From positions 1-5,183 of the forward strand of contig DVKY01000028.1 of assembly GCA_018715765.1 (NCBI GenBank): a DNA stretch of 5,183 bases. The letters run 5' to 3'. Below are positions 1-5,183 of this stretch, piece by piece; position 1 is the first letter of the stretch; each line of letters starts with the position of its first letter. The stretch comes from Fimivicinus intestinavium (GTDB taxonomy: Bacteria > Bacillota > Clostridia > Oscillospirales > Acutalibacteraceae). The notes beneath the pieces are model-generated. The model saw only the letters and a program-made list of their open reading frames with translations. It searched no databases and was not told where the DNA came from. A program made the translations under genes and the position numbers.

Positions 1-176
1 GCCAGAATCACGGTCATGGGCTGAAAACTCCACAGGACCGCTCCGGCAGCTCAGGCGAGGAGATCGCAAGGCCGCAGGGCGCGGCCGGGCTGCCCGCCCT
101 GCCGTGCCCGAAAACGCAGCGAGCGCCCGCCTGAGCCTGCCGGGCGGCGCTGCTTCCCCCTGTACGCCGATGCTGG

Positions 177-198
177 TTCTCTTGCAGAAGCAAGAGAA
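177..198. repeat. Perfect 9-bp inverted repeat, 4-nt loop
   Basis: TTCTCTTGC at 177-185 is the exact reverse complement of GCAAGAGAA at 190-198, separated by AGAA. No T-tract follows on either strand, so it is not an obvious terminator. It is the leftmost clear member of the hairpin cluster in this region. Confidence 0.6.
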
Positions 199-271
199 TG
201 AACGCGTGTACAACGCAATCAGGCACTCATTCAAAAATCAGAGAAAACCTCTCGGCCGCTTCGCCCTGTAG

Positions 272-291
272 GGAACGGTCTTGACCGTTCC
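272..291. repeat. Perfect 9-bp inverted repeat, 2-nt centre
   Basis: GGAACGGTC at 272-280 and GACCGTTCC at 283-291 are exact reverse complements around a TT centre. So tight a palindrome could be a cruciform or a protein operator rather than an RNA hairpin. The core CCGTTC/GAACGG recurs in the palindrome at 382-398. Confidence 0.65.
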
Positions 292-344
292 GAAAATTTC
301 TATCACCTGCTATTCTTTTGTTTTCCCGCTCAGGCCGCGAGACC

Positions 345-374
345 CCTCCTTTTCCGTTCGGCCGGAAAAGGAGG
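345..374. repeat. Perfect 12-bp inverted repeat, 6-nt loop
   Basis: CCTCCTTTTCCG at 345-356 pairs without mismatch to CGGAAAAGGAGG at 363-374 around the loop TTCGGC. This is the longest perfect stem in the window. There is no T-tract directly after it, so a terminator role is not supported. Confidence 0.7.
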
Positions 375-381
375 CAAAAGG

Positions 382-398
382 GGCCGTTCTGAACGGCC
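382..398. repeat. Perfect 8-bp palindrome, 1-nt centre
   Basis: GGCCGTTC at 382-389 and GAACGGCC at 391-398 flank a single T. It lies eight bases from the 12-bp hairpin and shares the CCGTTC/GAACGG core with the palindrome at 272-291, which suggests a common origin or binding site. Confidence 0.6.
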
Positions 399-497
399 AG
401 CGGCGGCACTGATATGTTTGTGAATCCCTTTGAATCGGTTCGGCGAGGCGCACAAAAACTCACCGCCTCACGGCGGCTCAAACAGTTTGTTCGCTCG

Positions 498-519
498 TTT
501 TTCCGCTAAAGCGGAAAAA
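498..519. repeat. Perfect 9-bp inverted repeat, 4-nt loop
   Basis: TTTTTCCGC at 498-506 pairs with GCGGAAAAA at 511-519 around TAAA. The order T-run then A-run is the same on both strands, the opposite of an intrinsic terminator. It is therefore better read as a structural repeat. A smaller stem (CCGCC 463-467 with GGCGG 472-476) sits just to its left. Confidence 0.6.
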
Positions 520-575
520 TCCCCTCACGGGCCCGCCGGAAATTTACGGACCCTGCCGCCGTTGGCCTATTAAAA

Positions 576-606
576 GGCTTCAGTCACCGCAATCGACTGA
601 AAGCCC
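576..606. repeat. Imperfect inverted repeat overlapping the next hairpin
   Basis: GGCTTCAGTC at 576-585 can pair with 595-606 (GACTG, then a two-base AA bulge, then AAGCC) across a 9-nt loop. Its right arm shares bases 604-606 with the 604-627 stem. In a transcript the two structures would partly compete. Confidence 0.45.
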
Positions 607-627
607 CGGGAGGTTTCTCCCGGGGCC
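604..627 (-). terminator. Strong GC hairpin, possible terminator of the HD gene
   Basis: GCCCCGGGAG at 604-613 pairs perfectly with CTCCCGGGGC at 618-627 around a GTTT loop, a very stable 10-bp stem. Read on the minus strand, it lies about 105 nt past the stop of the HD gene and is followed by only TTTC, a poor U-tract. It may be a weak or degraded intrinsic terminator for that gene. It could equally be one more member of the structured cluster. Confidence 0.4.
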
Positions 628-732
628 CACTGCTTTCTGACTCTACTTTTTGTGGCTGACACTTTTCAGCGTTCACGTCTGATGTCTGCCATGACCACTC
701 CCTACGCAGTGGCGTTTGGGCTTCTCCGACAA

Positions 733-1320
733 TTAGGCCATCTCATCCAATTCCGCCTGCACCTGCGCTTCGCAGGAGCGCATGGCCTCAATCGTCAGCT
801 GGAAAAGCCGGTCCAGCTCCCAACCCAGCCGTTCGGCGCCAGTGCGTATGACCTCCCGTGAGCATCCGGCGGCAAACTTTTTATCCTTAAATTTCTTCTT
901 CAGGCTGGCAACCTCCAAATCCATTACACTTTTGGAGGGGCGCATTTTGACCGCAGCCCCGATGAGCCCTGTTAGCTCATCAATGGCAAAGAGAACCTTT
1001 TCCATCTCATGTGTTGGCTCCACATCGCTGACAAGGCCATAGCCATGGCTGCATACGGCGTGAATGAGCGGCTCCTCCGCATGGATTTCAGCCAGGAGCT
1101 CCGGCGCTTTTTGGCAGTGCTCTTCCGGGAACTGCTCAAAATCGATATCGTGCAGCAGTCCGGCGAGGCCCCAAAAATCCGCTTCGGCTGCATAGCCAAG
1201 CGATTGCGCATACCAGCGCATGACGCCCTCCACTGTCAGGGCATGCAGCAGGTGGAAGGGTTCCCGGTTGTATTTGCGAAGCAGGGCGAGCGCTTCCGCC
1301 CTGGTTACCTTGGTTTCCAA
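733..1320 (-). CDS. HD-domain protein, putative metal-dependent phosphohydrolase
   Basis: The 195-aa protein has the HD-superfamily metal-binding pattern: H26 in the first helix (FHLLHAL), the H57-D58 doublet in GLLHDID, H92 in SHGYG, and D114 in AIDELTGLI. HD proteins of this short stand-alone kind are usually cytoplasmic and cleave phosphoester bonds, often in nucleotides. The natural substrate of this one cannot be told from sequence. The C-terminal third is charged and helical, without a second recognised domain. There is no signal peptide or membrane segment. The start is TTG at 1318-1320, chosen because GGAGG lies 9 nt upstream and no in-frame ATG precedes the HD fold. The gene is transcribed away from metK as a single unit. 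I am confident of the domain, not of the function. Confidence 0.88.
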   Translation of the reverse strand: METKVTRAEALALLRKYNREPFHLLHALTVEGVMRWYAQSLGYAAEADFWGLAGLLHDIDFEQFPEEHCQKAPELLAEIHAEEPLIHAVCSHGYGLVSDVEPTHEMEKVLFAIDELTGLIGAAVKMRPSKSVMDLEVASLKKKFKDKKFAAGCSREVIRTGAERLGWELDRLFQLTIEAMRSCEAQVQAELDEMA

Positions 1321-1329
1321 TTCAAAACG

Positions 1330-1334
1330 CCTCC
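1330..1334 (-). promoter_or_regulatory. Ribosome binding site fixing the TTG start of the HD gene
   Basis: The minus strand reads GGAGG at these positions, 9 nt before TTG. The nearest upstream ATG (1349-1351) is out of frame and opens only a 9-codon frame that stops next to the TTG. The TTG start is therefore preferred. Confidence 0.7.
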
Positions 1335-1353
1335 GTGGTTCTTTTTTGCATTC

Positions 1354-1362
1354 AGTATACCA
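1354..1362 (-). promoter_or_regulatory. Extended -10 promoter for the HD gene
   Basis: The minus strand reads TGGTATACT, i.e. a TGn extension followed by a -10 hexamer matching TATAAT at five of six positions. The -35 region, 17 nt further upstream, is poor, as is common for extended -10 promoters. Transcription would start roughly 25-30 nt before the TTG start codon. Confidence 0.5.
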
Positions 1363-1433
1363 TCCTTTTCAGGAGGAGAAAAGCCGCATTCATGAACACT
1401 TTTTGAACTTTTGTGCACCATATGCCGGGATGC

Positions 1434-1462
1434 TTGACTTTTTTCGCCCCATGCCGTACAAT
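1434..1462 (+). promoter_or_regulatory. Sigma-A promoter of the metK leader
   Basis: TTGACT at 1434-1439 and TACAAT at 1457-1462 are separated by exactly 17 bp. Each matches the sigma-A/sigma-70 consensus at five of six positions. Transcription would begin near 1468-1470, just ahead of the SAM riboswitch at 1486. This arrangement makes it the obvious metK promoter. Confidence 0.8.
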
Positions 1463-1485
1463 ACAGGCTGTAAACTACATATTCC

Positions 1486-1593
1486 CCTTATGAAGAGCGG
1501 CTGAGGGAAAGGCCCTGTGAAGCCCGGCAACCTGCGCGCAATTCACGCTGTGCGCAAGGTGCTAAGTCCTGCGGTATGAACCGGAAGATAAGG
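1486..1593 (+). ncRNA. SAM-I (S-box) riboswitch aptamer
   Basis: The conserved S-box core is present in order: CUUAU opening P1, AAGAG, CUGAGGGA, GGCCCUGUGAAGCCCGGCAACC, a variable P3 arm (about 1532-1557), GGUGCUAAGUCCUGC, and a closing AUAAG. P1 pairs 1486-1491 with 1588-1593. P4 pairs CGGU at 1572-1575 with ACCG at 1580-1583. SAM-I aptamers bind S-adenosylmethionine and switch off downstream methionine/SAM genes by stabilising a terminator. The position between the metK promoter and a terminator fits feedback control of SAM synthesis. Confidence 0.95.
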
Positions 1594-1602
1594 TGTTGGC
1601 AG

Positions 1603-1633
1603 CGCCCGCGGTTTTCGCCGTGAGCGTTTTTTT
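1603..1633 (+). terminator. Intrinsic terminator of the SAM riboswitch
   Basis: Bases 1603-1611 pair with 1618-1626 (one C-A mismatch and one G-U pair) around UUUUCG, followed directly by seven U residues at 1627-1633. This is the expression platform: with SAM bound, P1 stays closed and this hairpin stops transcription before metK. A plausible competing antiterminator is CUGCGG at 1569-1574 with CCGCGG at 1606-1611, which would open both P4 and the terminator. That pairing is inferred. Confidence 0.85.
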
Positions 1634-1683
1634 GTGCCCTCAGGCCTTCGGCGGGGAAGAATGATAAAAAGGAGCATGAATCC

Positions 1684-2883
1684 ATGGCAAGACATCTCTT
1701 TACCTCGGAATCCGTAACCGAGGGGCATCCCGATAAAATCTGCGACCAGATTTCGGACGCAATCCTCGATGCAATTATGGAGAAGGATCCGCAGGGCCGC
1801 GTGGCGTGCGAGACCACCTGCACAACGGGCCAGGTGCTCGTCATGGGCGAGATCAGCACAAGCTGCTATGTGGATATCCCGCAGATCGTGCGCAGTGTTA
1901 TCTGCGATATCGGCTACGACGATGCCGGTAAGGGCTTTGATGGCAACACCTGTGCCGTGCTCACCGCAATCGACGGCCAATCCCCGGATATTGCGCTGGG
2001 TGTGGATCACTCTCTGGAGCTGAAGAACGGGGAGGAGGATGCCTATAACCTCAACGGTGCGGGCGATCAGGGCATGATGTTCGGCTATGCCTGCGACGAA
2101 ACGCCAGAGCTGATGCCCCTGCCCATCTCCCTTGCACACAAGCTGACCCGCCAACTGACCAAGGCCCGTAAGGAAGGCACACTGCCCTACCTGCTGCCGG
2201 ATGGCAAATCCCAGGTCACGGTGGAATATGATGAAAACAACCGCCCGGTGCGTGTGGATACGGTTGTCATTTCTTCCCAGCATCGTGCGGATGTTTCGCT
2301 GGATGAAATCCGCCGTGGGATCGTGGAGCATGTGGTGCGCCCGGTGATCCCGGAGGAGTTAATGGATGACGATACGATCATCTACGTCAACCCGACCGGC
2401 CGCTTTGTTACGGGCGGCCCCGTGGGTGACAGCGGCCTGACCGGCCGCAAGATCATTGTGGACACCTATGGCGGCTACGCACGTCACGGCGGCGGCGCGT
2501 TCTCAGGTAAGGATCCGACAAAGGTAGATCGCTCCGCAGCCTATGCGGCGCGCTATGCAGCAAAAAATATTGTGGCTGCGGGCCTCGCCAAAAAGTGCGA
2601 GCTGCAGCTGGCCTATGCCATCGGCGTGGCGAAGCCGGTTTCCGTCATGGTGGATACCTTTGGCACCGGCGTGATTGATGACGATGCGCTCAGCGAGATC
2701 GTTATGGAGGAGTTTGACCTGCGTCCGGCTGCGATTATCGACATGCTTGACCTGCGCCGCCCGATCTACCGTCAGCTTGCGGCCTATGGCCATTTCGGCC
2801 GCACGGATCTGGATCTGCCGTGGGAGAAGACGGATCGTGTTGCCGCGCTCAAAAAAGCGGCTGGGGTTAATCATATTGCCTGA
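1684..2883 (+). CDS. metK: S-adenosylmethionine synthetase (methionine adenosyltransferase)
   Basis: This cytoplasmic enzyme joins methionine and ATP to make S-adenosylmethionine, releasing phosphate and diphosphate. SAM is the cell's main methyl donor. The 399-aa length is normal for bacterial MetK. Visible signatures are TSESVTEGHPDK near the N terminus (H15 and D17 of the ATP/metal site), the GAGDQG motif at residues 125-130, and the GGGAFSGKD loop at 269-276 followed by PTKVDRSAAY. The family is normally a tetramer needing Mg2+ and K+. The start at 1684 has AAAAAGGAG ending 9 nt upstream. An ATG at 1676 is in another frame. Expression is predicted to fall when SAM binds the leader riboswitch. 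The gene is monocistronic, ended by the hairpin at 2933-2968. No residue appears missing. Confidence 0.98.
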   Translation: MARHLFTSESVTEGHPDKICDQISDAILDAIMEKDPQGRVACETTCTTGQVLVMGEISTSCYVDIPQIVRSVICDIGYDDAGKGFDGNTCAVLTAIDGQSPDIALGVDHSLELKNGEEDAYNLNGAGDQGMMFGYACDETPELMPLPISLAHKLTRQLTKARKEGTLPYLLPDGKSQVTVEYDENNRPVRVDTVVISSQHRADVSLDEIRRGIVEHVVRPVIPEELMDDDTIIYVNPTGRFVTGGPVGDSGLTGRKIIVDTYGGYARHGGGAFSGKDPTKVDRSAAYAARYAAKNIVAAGLAKKCELQLAYAIGVAKPVSVMVDTFGTGVIDDDALSEIVMEEFDLRPAAIIDMLDLRRPIYRQLAAYGHFGRTDLDLPWEKTDRVAALKKAAGVNHIA

Positions 2884-2925
2884 TCTTTTTTTGGCAGAAA
2901 TCCGCTTCTTTTGTTAAAAGATAGC

Positions 2926-2975
2926 AAAAAATTACCGCTCCCTCGTCGTTTAAGACGAAGGAGCGGTAGCTTTTT
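2926..2975. terminator. Bidirectional intrinsic terminator between metK and the convergent gene
   Basis: Bases 2933-2941 pair perfectly with 2960-2968, and 2943-2947 with 2954-2958 after one C-A mismatch, around a GTTTAA loop. On the plus strand TTTTT follows at 2971-2975. On the minus strand the A-run at 2926-2931 becomes a U-tract one base after the stem. One hairpin can thus end both metK and the minus-strand gene ending at 2997. Confidence 0.88.
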
Positions 2976-2996
2976 AAAATTGAAAGAAGGTTGGCC

Positions 2997-3356
2997 TTAT
3001 TTTAAGAGCGCATTTTTCTGCTTGAGGATTTCCTCCACAATGGCACATGCGGGGCAATCACAGTATTTTGCTCCCGCAGCCTGAATTTCCTGCGCATGCG
3101 CGGCAATCTGAGCGGCTTGATCTGCCCCGAAATACGCTGCACCCTGCTCGGATTGGGCAAAGGCGATCAGCCCCTCGACCGGCATGATATCCGCTTCCAG
3201 CTCGGCCAGATAGGCCTGTGTCTCCTCTTGTTCCGCATCAGTCCCCAATGCGTCCAGCCAACGCTGGGCCGCTGCTTTGGCCTCTTGGCTGCAGGTCGGC
3301 GCGCTGATGAGCTCGCGTGTTTTTTCCGCTATCTCGTTCCTTACATTGCGATCCAT
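2997..3356 (-). CDS. Small conserved-type clostridial protein with CxCxxC motif
   Basis: The 119-aa, mostly helical, acidic protein ends with a cysteine cluster KYCDCPAC (C99, C101, C104) and has a further cysteine at C22. Cysteines spaced this way often bind metal or act in redox, but no partner is visible. It has no signal peptide or membrane segment, so it is probably cytoplasmic. I recall short clostridial proteins of this look that carry the automatic label 'molecular chaperone Hsp90'. Nothing in this sequence resembles the Hsp90 ATPase, and I would not use that name. The ATG is preceded on the minus strand by a GGGGG-containing purine stretch 8 nt away, and a promoter lies at 3398-3426. 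It converges on metK and shares its terminator. The function is unknown. Confidence 0.82.
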   Translation of the reverse strand: MDRNVRNEIAEKTRELISAPTCSQEAKAAAQRWLDALGTDAEQEETQAYLAELEADIMPVEGLIAFAQSEQGAAYFGADQAAQIAAHAQEIQAAGAKYCDCPACAIVEEILKQKNALLK

Positions 3357-3397
3357 GCTGTAAGCCCCCGCTTTCTAAATCTAATAAAGTTTCTTTT

Positions 3398-3426
3398 ATT
3401 GTAGCACGTGCATGGCGCGGATACAA
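3398..3426 (-). promoter_or_regulatory. Promoter of the CxCxxC protein gene
   Basis: On the minus strand a -35-like TTGTAT (3421-3426) and a good -10 TACAAT (3398-3403) are spaced by exactly 17 bp. The spacer contains the 8-bp palindrome GCACGTGC (3404-3411), and the inverted repeat AATAAA/TTTATT (3383-3400) overlaps the -10 and start region. Either could be a regulator site, but both are short. Confidence 0.55.
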
Positions 3427-3580
3427 GGGGCTGAGCGCAGGATATGCCGCTATTGCCAGGTAGATGCCCATGCGCGTCAATCGCCTCAGAGAATGTGATT
3501 GCCTATCTGGGAAACCGCAAGGTGTTTCTCAAAAGCTACTCCGCCCCGGCGGCTGGTACAAAAGAGATTATACTGTCCAG

Positions 3581-3837
3581 ATGGAGGAACAGATTTCCGA
3601 AATCGTGCTGGAGTATTTGCGGCTGTATTATATACCGAGATGCTGTCCGGCTATCCAGATGTGTTGGCCACGCAGACGTTTTCCCAAATCACCGGCTACG
3701 GCCAAACTTTCATTCACAACTGATACAGCCAAGGGCACATCAAGTCTTTCCGGAAAAACAATGTCAACCACATTTCGAAGGTCTACCTGGTGAAATTTTT
3801 CTGTTCCACCCACTTTTTCACCATCATCCGCAAATAA
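3581..3837 (+). pseudogene. Broken helix-turn-helix (excisionase/MerR-like) gene
   Basis: A coding trace runs through two frames. From ATG 3581 it reads MEEQISEIVLEYLRLYY, then jumps at a TATATA run (3629-3634) to the frame TEMLSGYPDVLATQTFSQ, ITGYGQTFIHN, stop, YSQGHIKSFRKNN, NHISKVYLVKFFC, ending at TAA 3835. Removing two bases (3632-3633) restores one frame. The TGA at 3721 sits where a tryptophan (TGG) would be natural after the recognition helix. The pattern 'YPDVL..., ITGY, ..HNW..., G.IKSF, ..PKVYL' resembles small DNA-binding proteins carried by clostridial mobile elements. That assignment comes from remembered family patterns. The true start and end are uncertain: a further frame ends at TAA 3923-3925, overlapping the next gene's ATG. 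Such overlap suggests former translational coupling. I judge the gene inactive. Confidence 0.62.
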
Positions 3838-3924
3838 CCTTGGCACATCCGCACCCTGCAAGGGCTTTCCAACTGGCGAAAAATCCTTGACTTACACGTC
3901 AGACGCCGAAGGAGGTGCGGAGTA

Positions 3925-4224
3925 ATGGCAAATTTCTTAGAAGAACTGTATTTCGGAAACCTTGATCCACAGGCGAGAGGCTATCGGAAGAGCAGTCATA
4001 ATCTTAAGGTTTCAAAAGATATAAACGAGCTGGAAGAAAAGCTGACAGAGCGTTTAATCGGTGCGGACAAGGCGCTGTTCCTCGATTTCTGCAACGTTTA
4101 CTGGGAACTGATGAGCGATGCCGGTCTTGATTCATTCCCCGCCGGCTTCCGCCTCGGAGCTAAAATGATTTTTGGACCCTTTTGCAGCGACGATGTGCCA
4201 TTTGAAAACTTCCTGAAAGACTGA
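3925..4224 (+). CDS. DUF6809-like small protein
   Basis: The 99-aa protein opens with MANFLEELYFGNLDP, continues with a charged helix containing NELEEKLTERLIG, then FLDFCNVYWELM and GFRLGAKMIFGPF. This order (LEELYFGN, EEKL, LFLDFCN, GFRLGA) matches my memory of the DUF6809 family, common in clostridial mobile and phage-like elements and of unknown function. No membrane segment or catalytic motif is visible. The ATG overlaps a TAA (TAATG) and has AAGGAGG 9 nt upstream, a strong ribosome binding site. The neighbour upstream is the broken HTH gene, so the pair was probably one operon. It appears intact. Family naming is from recall, so moderate certainty. Confidence 0.8.
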   Translation: MANFLEELYFGNLDPQARGYRKSSHNLKVSKDINELEEKLTERLIGADKALFLDFCNVYWELMSDAGLDSFPAGFRLGAKMIFGPFCSDDVPFENFLKD

Positions 4225-4334
4225 AACTATGTTCATTGTAATTTTTGTAAGCAAGGGCTTTATCTTTTGTATGAAAGAAAGTAAAATGTTGTTGAGTAAG
4301 AATAAAAATGAAAGAGAAGGGGGGAAAACAGGGT
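4225..4334 (+). promoter_or_regulatory. AT-rich spacer with the ribosome binding site of the Sel1-like gene
   Basis: This purine- and AT-rich stretch has no clear terminator hairpin and no convincing -35/-10 pair. Its end (about 4313-4324, AGAAGGGGGG followed by AAAACAGGGT) provides a strong purine-rich ribosome binding site for the ATG at 4335. Confidence 0.45.
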
Positions 4335-5183
4335 ATGGATCACTATTGGTATTGTGGCATCTTGGTAAAAGGAATGAAAACGATATATTCGTATATCAGT
4401 GATATAGGAGAGATACCGCTTGATTCCTATGTTGTGGTGCCGTTTGGCAATCAAAACACACTGAGAATTGGAATTGTAAAATCCTGTGCCGAATATACGG
4501 CGGAGAATGCGCCGTATCCGATTGAACGGACAAAACATATTATTCGAGAAGCTACAGTCGAAGAATATGAAAATCAACCGCCGCTCCCTCCGTACTATAG
4601 AGAGGATGACATCCGAGATGATCTCGATGAAGTGAATTACTCCATTGAAATCGAAGACTGGGAAGAAGTTTATGAATGGGCATACTGTCACTATGATGAT
4701 TCAAATGAGAGAATTGCCAGAAAAGCCGTAGAATGTTACGAGCTTTGTTTAGAACACGATATGCCGGAAGCCGCTTTGGATCTCGGTAAACTTTATGATA
4801 CCGGAAAGGTTGTGGAGCAGAACTATCAAAAAGCATATGAACTTTATCAAATAGCAGCTGACGCAGGCCTGATTTCTGCAATCCGTAACTGTGCGTACGG
4901 TTTCTACTACGGACAGCATCAGAATGTTGACTGTGCAAAGGCGTATCAATATTTTTCTCTCGGCGCATTGCTCCATGATGATGCAAATTGCTTGTACAAA
5001 TTGGGTGATATGTATCTGAACGGTTACGGCGTAGATCAAAATGAAGATTATGCTTTCATGCTCTATCAGAGGGCCCTGAGTAGGTGTAAAGAAAATGATA
5101 GGGATGTCGTTTGCATCGCTGATGTCCAATTCCGGGTTGGAAAATGTTTTCTTAATGGGATCGGTACATACAAAAATATCGAA
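4335..5183 (+). CDS. Sel1/TPR-like repeat protein with novel-looking N-terminal domain (3' end cut off)
   Basis: An open frame of 283 codons runs from ATG 4335 to the last base without a stop, so the C terminus is missing. Residues about 1-75 form a beta-rich domain with SYVVVPFGN (31-39), RIGIV and NAPYPIERTKHIIR, vaguely like the VVPFG strand of the PriA N-terminal DNA-binding domain. Residues about 80-105 are acidic and proline-rich, a likely linker. Sel1-type helical repeats follow: 144-179 (AALDLGKLYDTG..., KAYELYQIAADAG), about 180-216, 217-252 (YKLGDMYLNGYGV) and from 264 (FRVGKCFLNGIGT). Sel1 repeats mediate protein-protein contacts. No signal peptide or membrane segment is visible, suggesting a cytoplasmic adaptor. 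Codon use is clearly more AT-rich than metK, consistent with horizontal acquisition. Confidence 0.85.
   Translation, partial: MDHYWYCGILVKGMKTIYSYISDIGEIPLDSYVVVPFGNQNTLRIGIVKSCAEYTAENAPYPIERTKHIIREATVEEYENQPPLPPYYREDDIRDDLDEVNYSIEIEDWEEVYEWAYCHYDDSNERIARKAVECYELCLEHDMPEAALDLGKLYDTGKVVEQNYQKAYELYQIAADAGLISAIRNCAYGFYYGQHQNVDCAKAYQYFSLGALLHDDANCLYKLGDMYLNGYGVDQNEDYAFMLYQRALSRCKENDRDVVCIADVQFRVGKCFLNGIGTYKNIE

Larger units (their letters stand above)
1..732. other. Gene-poor, hairpin-rich intergenic region
   Basis: I find no coding region I can support here. Two abutting minus-strand open frames (about 14-226 and 227-481) lack convincing ribosome binding sites. Their translations are low in recognisable domains and look like read-through of GC-rich non-coding DNA. 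What the region does hold is a run of inverted repeats: 177-198, 272-291, 345-374, 382-398, 463-476, 498-519, 576-606 and 604-627, listed separately where strong. It lies downstream of the minus-strand HD gene, so its right end may serve as that gene's 3' untranslated region and terminator. Possible identities are a decayed interspersed repeat, a small non-autonomous element, or a structured RNA. The sequence alone does not decide between them. Confidence 0.6.

Noticed and set aside
14..481. Two abutting minus-strand open frames of 70 and 84 codons
   Set aside because: They have no convincing ribosome binding sites or domains, and they lie across the inverted-repeat cluster. Long open frames are expected by chance in GC-rich DNA.
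498..519. Hairpin as an intrinsic terminator
   Set aside because: The T-run precedes and the A-run follows the stem on both strands, the reverse of a terminator.
1..732. Known structured RNA such as tmRNA, RNase P RNA, SRP RNA or a CRISPR array
   Set aside because: I looked for their hallmark conserved segments and for regularly spaced direct repeats and saw none.
1543..2331. 262-codon open frame on the minus strand
   Set aside because: It is antisense to metK and the riboswitch leader. It has no domain, and the plus strand here is unambiguously metK.
3238..3480. 80-codon minus-strand frame overlapping the CxCxxC gene
   Set aside because: It runs in another frame through the CxCxxC gene's promoter and first half, and has no domain or ribosome binding site support.
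3721..3723. TGA read as tryptophan (alternative code or recoding) in the HTH gene
   Set aside because: metK and the DUF6809-like gene end with TGA, and all nearby tryptophans use TGG. A frameshift in the same gene favours decay.
4260..5129. Three minus-strand frames opposite the Sel1-like gene
   Set aside because: They are antisense to a continuous plus-strand frame with clear Sel1 repeats and a strong ribosome binding site. None shows a recognisable domain.

Overview
The window looks like a chromosomal piece of a Gram-positive anaerobe of the class Clostridia, possibly a gut Oscillospiraceae/Ruminococcaceae relative. This placement is inferred from a SAM-I (S-box) riboswitch upstream of metK, GGAGG-type ribosome binding sites, sigma-A-like promoters, and small proteins of types I associate with that group (a cysteine-containing 119-aa protein and a DUF6809-like protein). 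No rRNA, tRNA, CRISPR array or intact insertion sequence is visible.

Layout. Positions 1-732 hold no gene I can support, but they are dense in perfect or near-perfect inverted repeats, mostly between about 177 and 627. At 733-1320 (minus) lies an HD-domain phosphohydrolase-like gene that starts at TTG. A divergent control region (about 1321-1683) carries its likely promoter and, pointing the other way, a strong promoter, a textbook SAM-I riboswitch and an intrinsic terminator for metK (S-adenosylmethionine synthetase, 1684-2883, plus). A strong hairpin with T-tracts on both strands (2926-2975) separates metK from a convergent gene for a small CxCxxC protein (2997-3356, minus), whose promoter is readable at 3398-3426.

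From roughly 3430 onward the character changes to accessory DNA. A helix-turn-helix (excisionase/MerR-like) gene at about 3581-3837 is broken by a frameshift and by stop codons. A DUF6809-like gene (3925-4224) follows. Then comes a visibly more AT-rich gene (4335 to the window end, cut off), which encodes a Sel1/TPR-like repeat protein with an unusual N-terminal domain.

How it works together: metK is predicted to be shut down at the transcript level when SAM is plentiful. The HD and CxCxxC genes are independent single-gene units. The HTH remnant and the DUF6809-like gene probably came from one mobile-element operon that is now decaying. The most notable items are the hairpin cluster on the left, the N-terminal domain of the Sel1 protein, and the multiply damaged HTH gene. 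I do not see convincing evidence of a complete new system.
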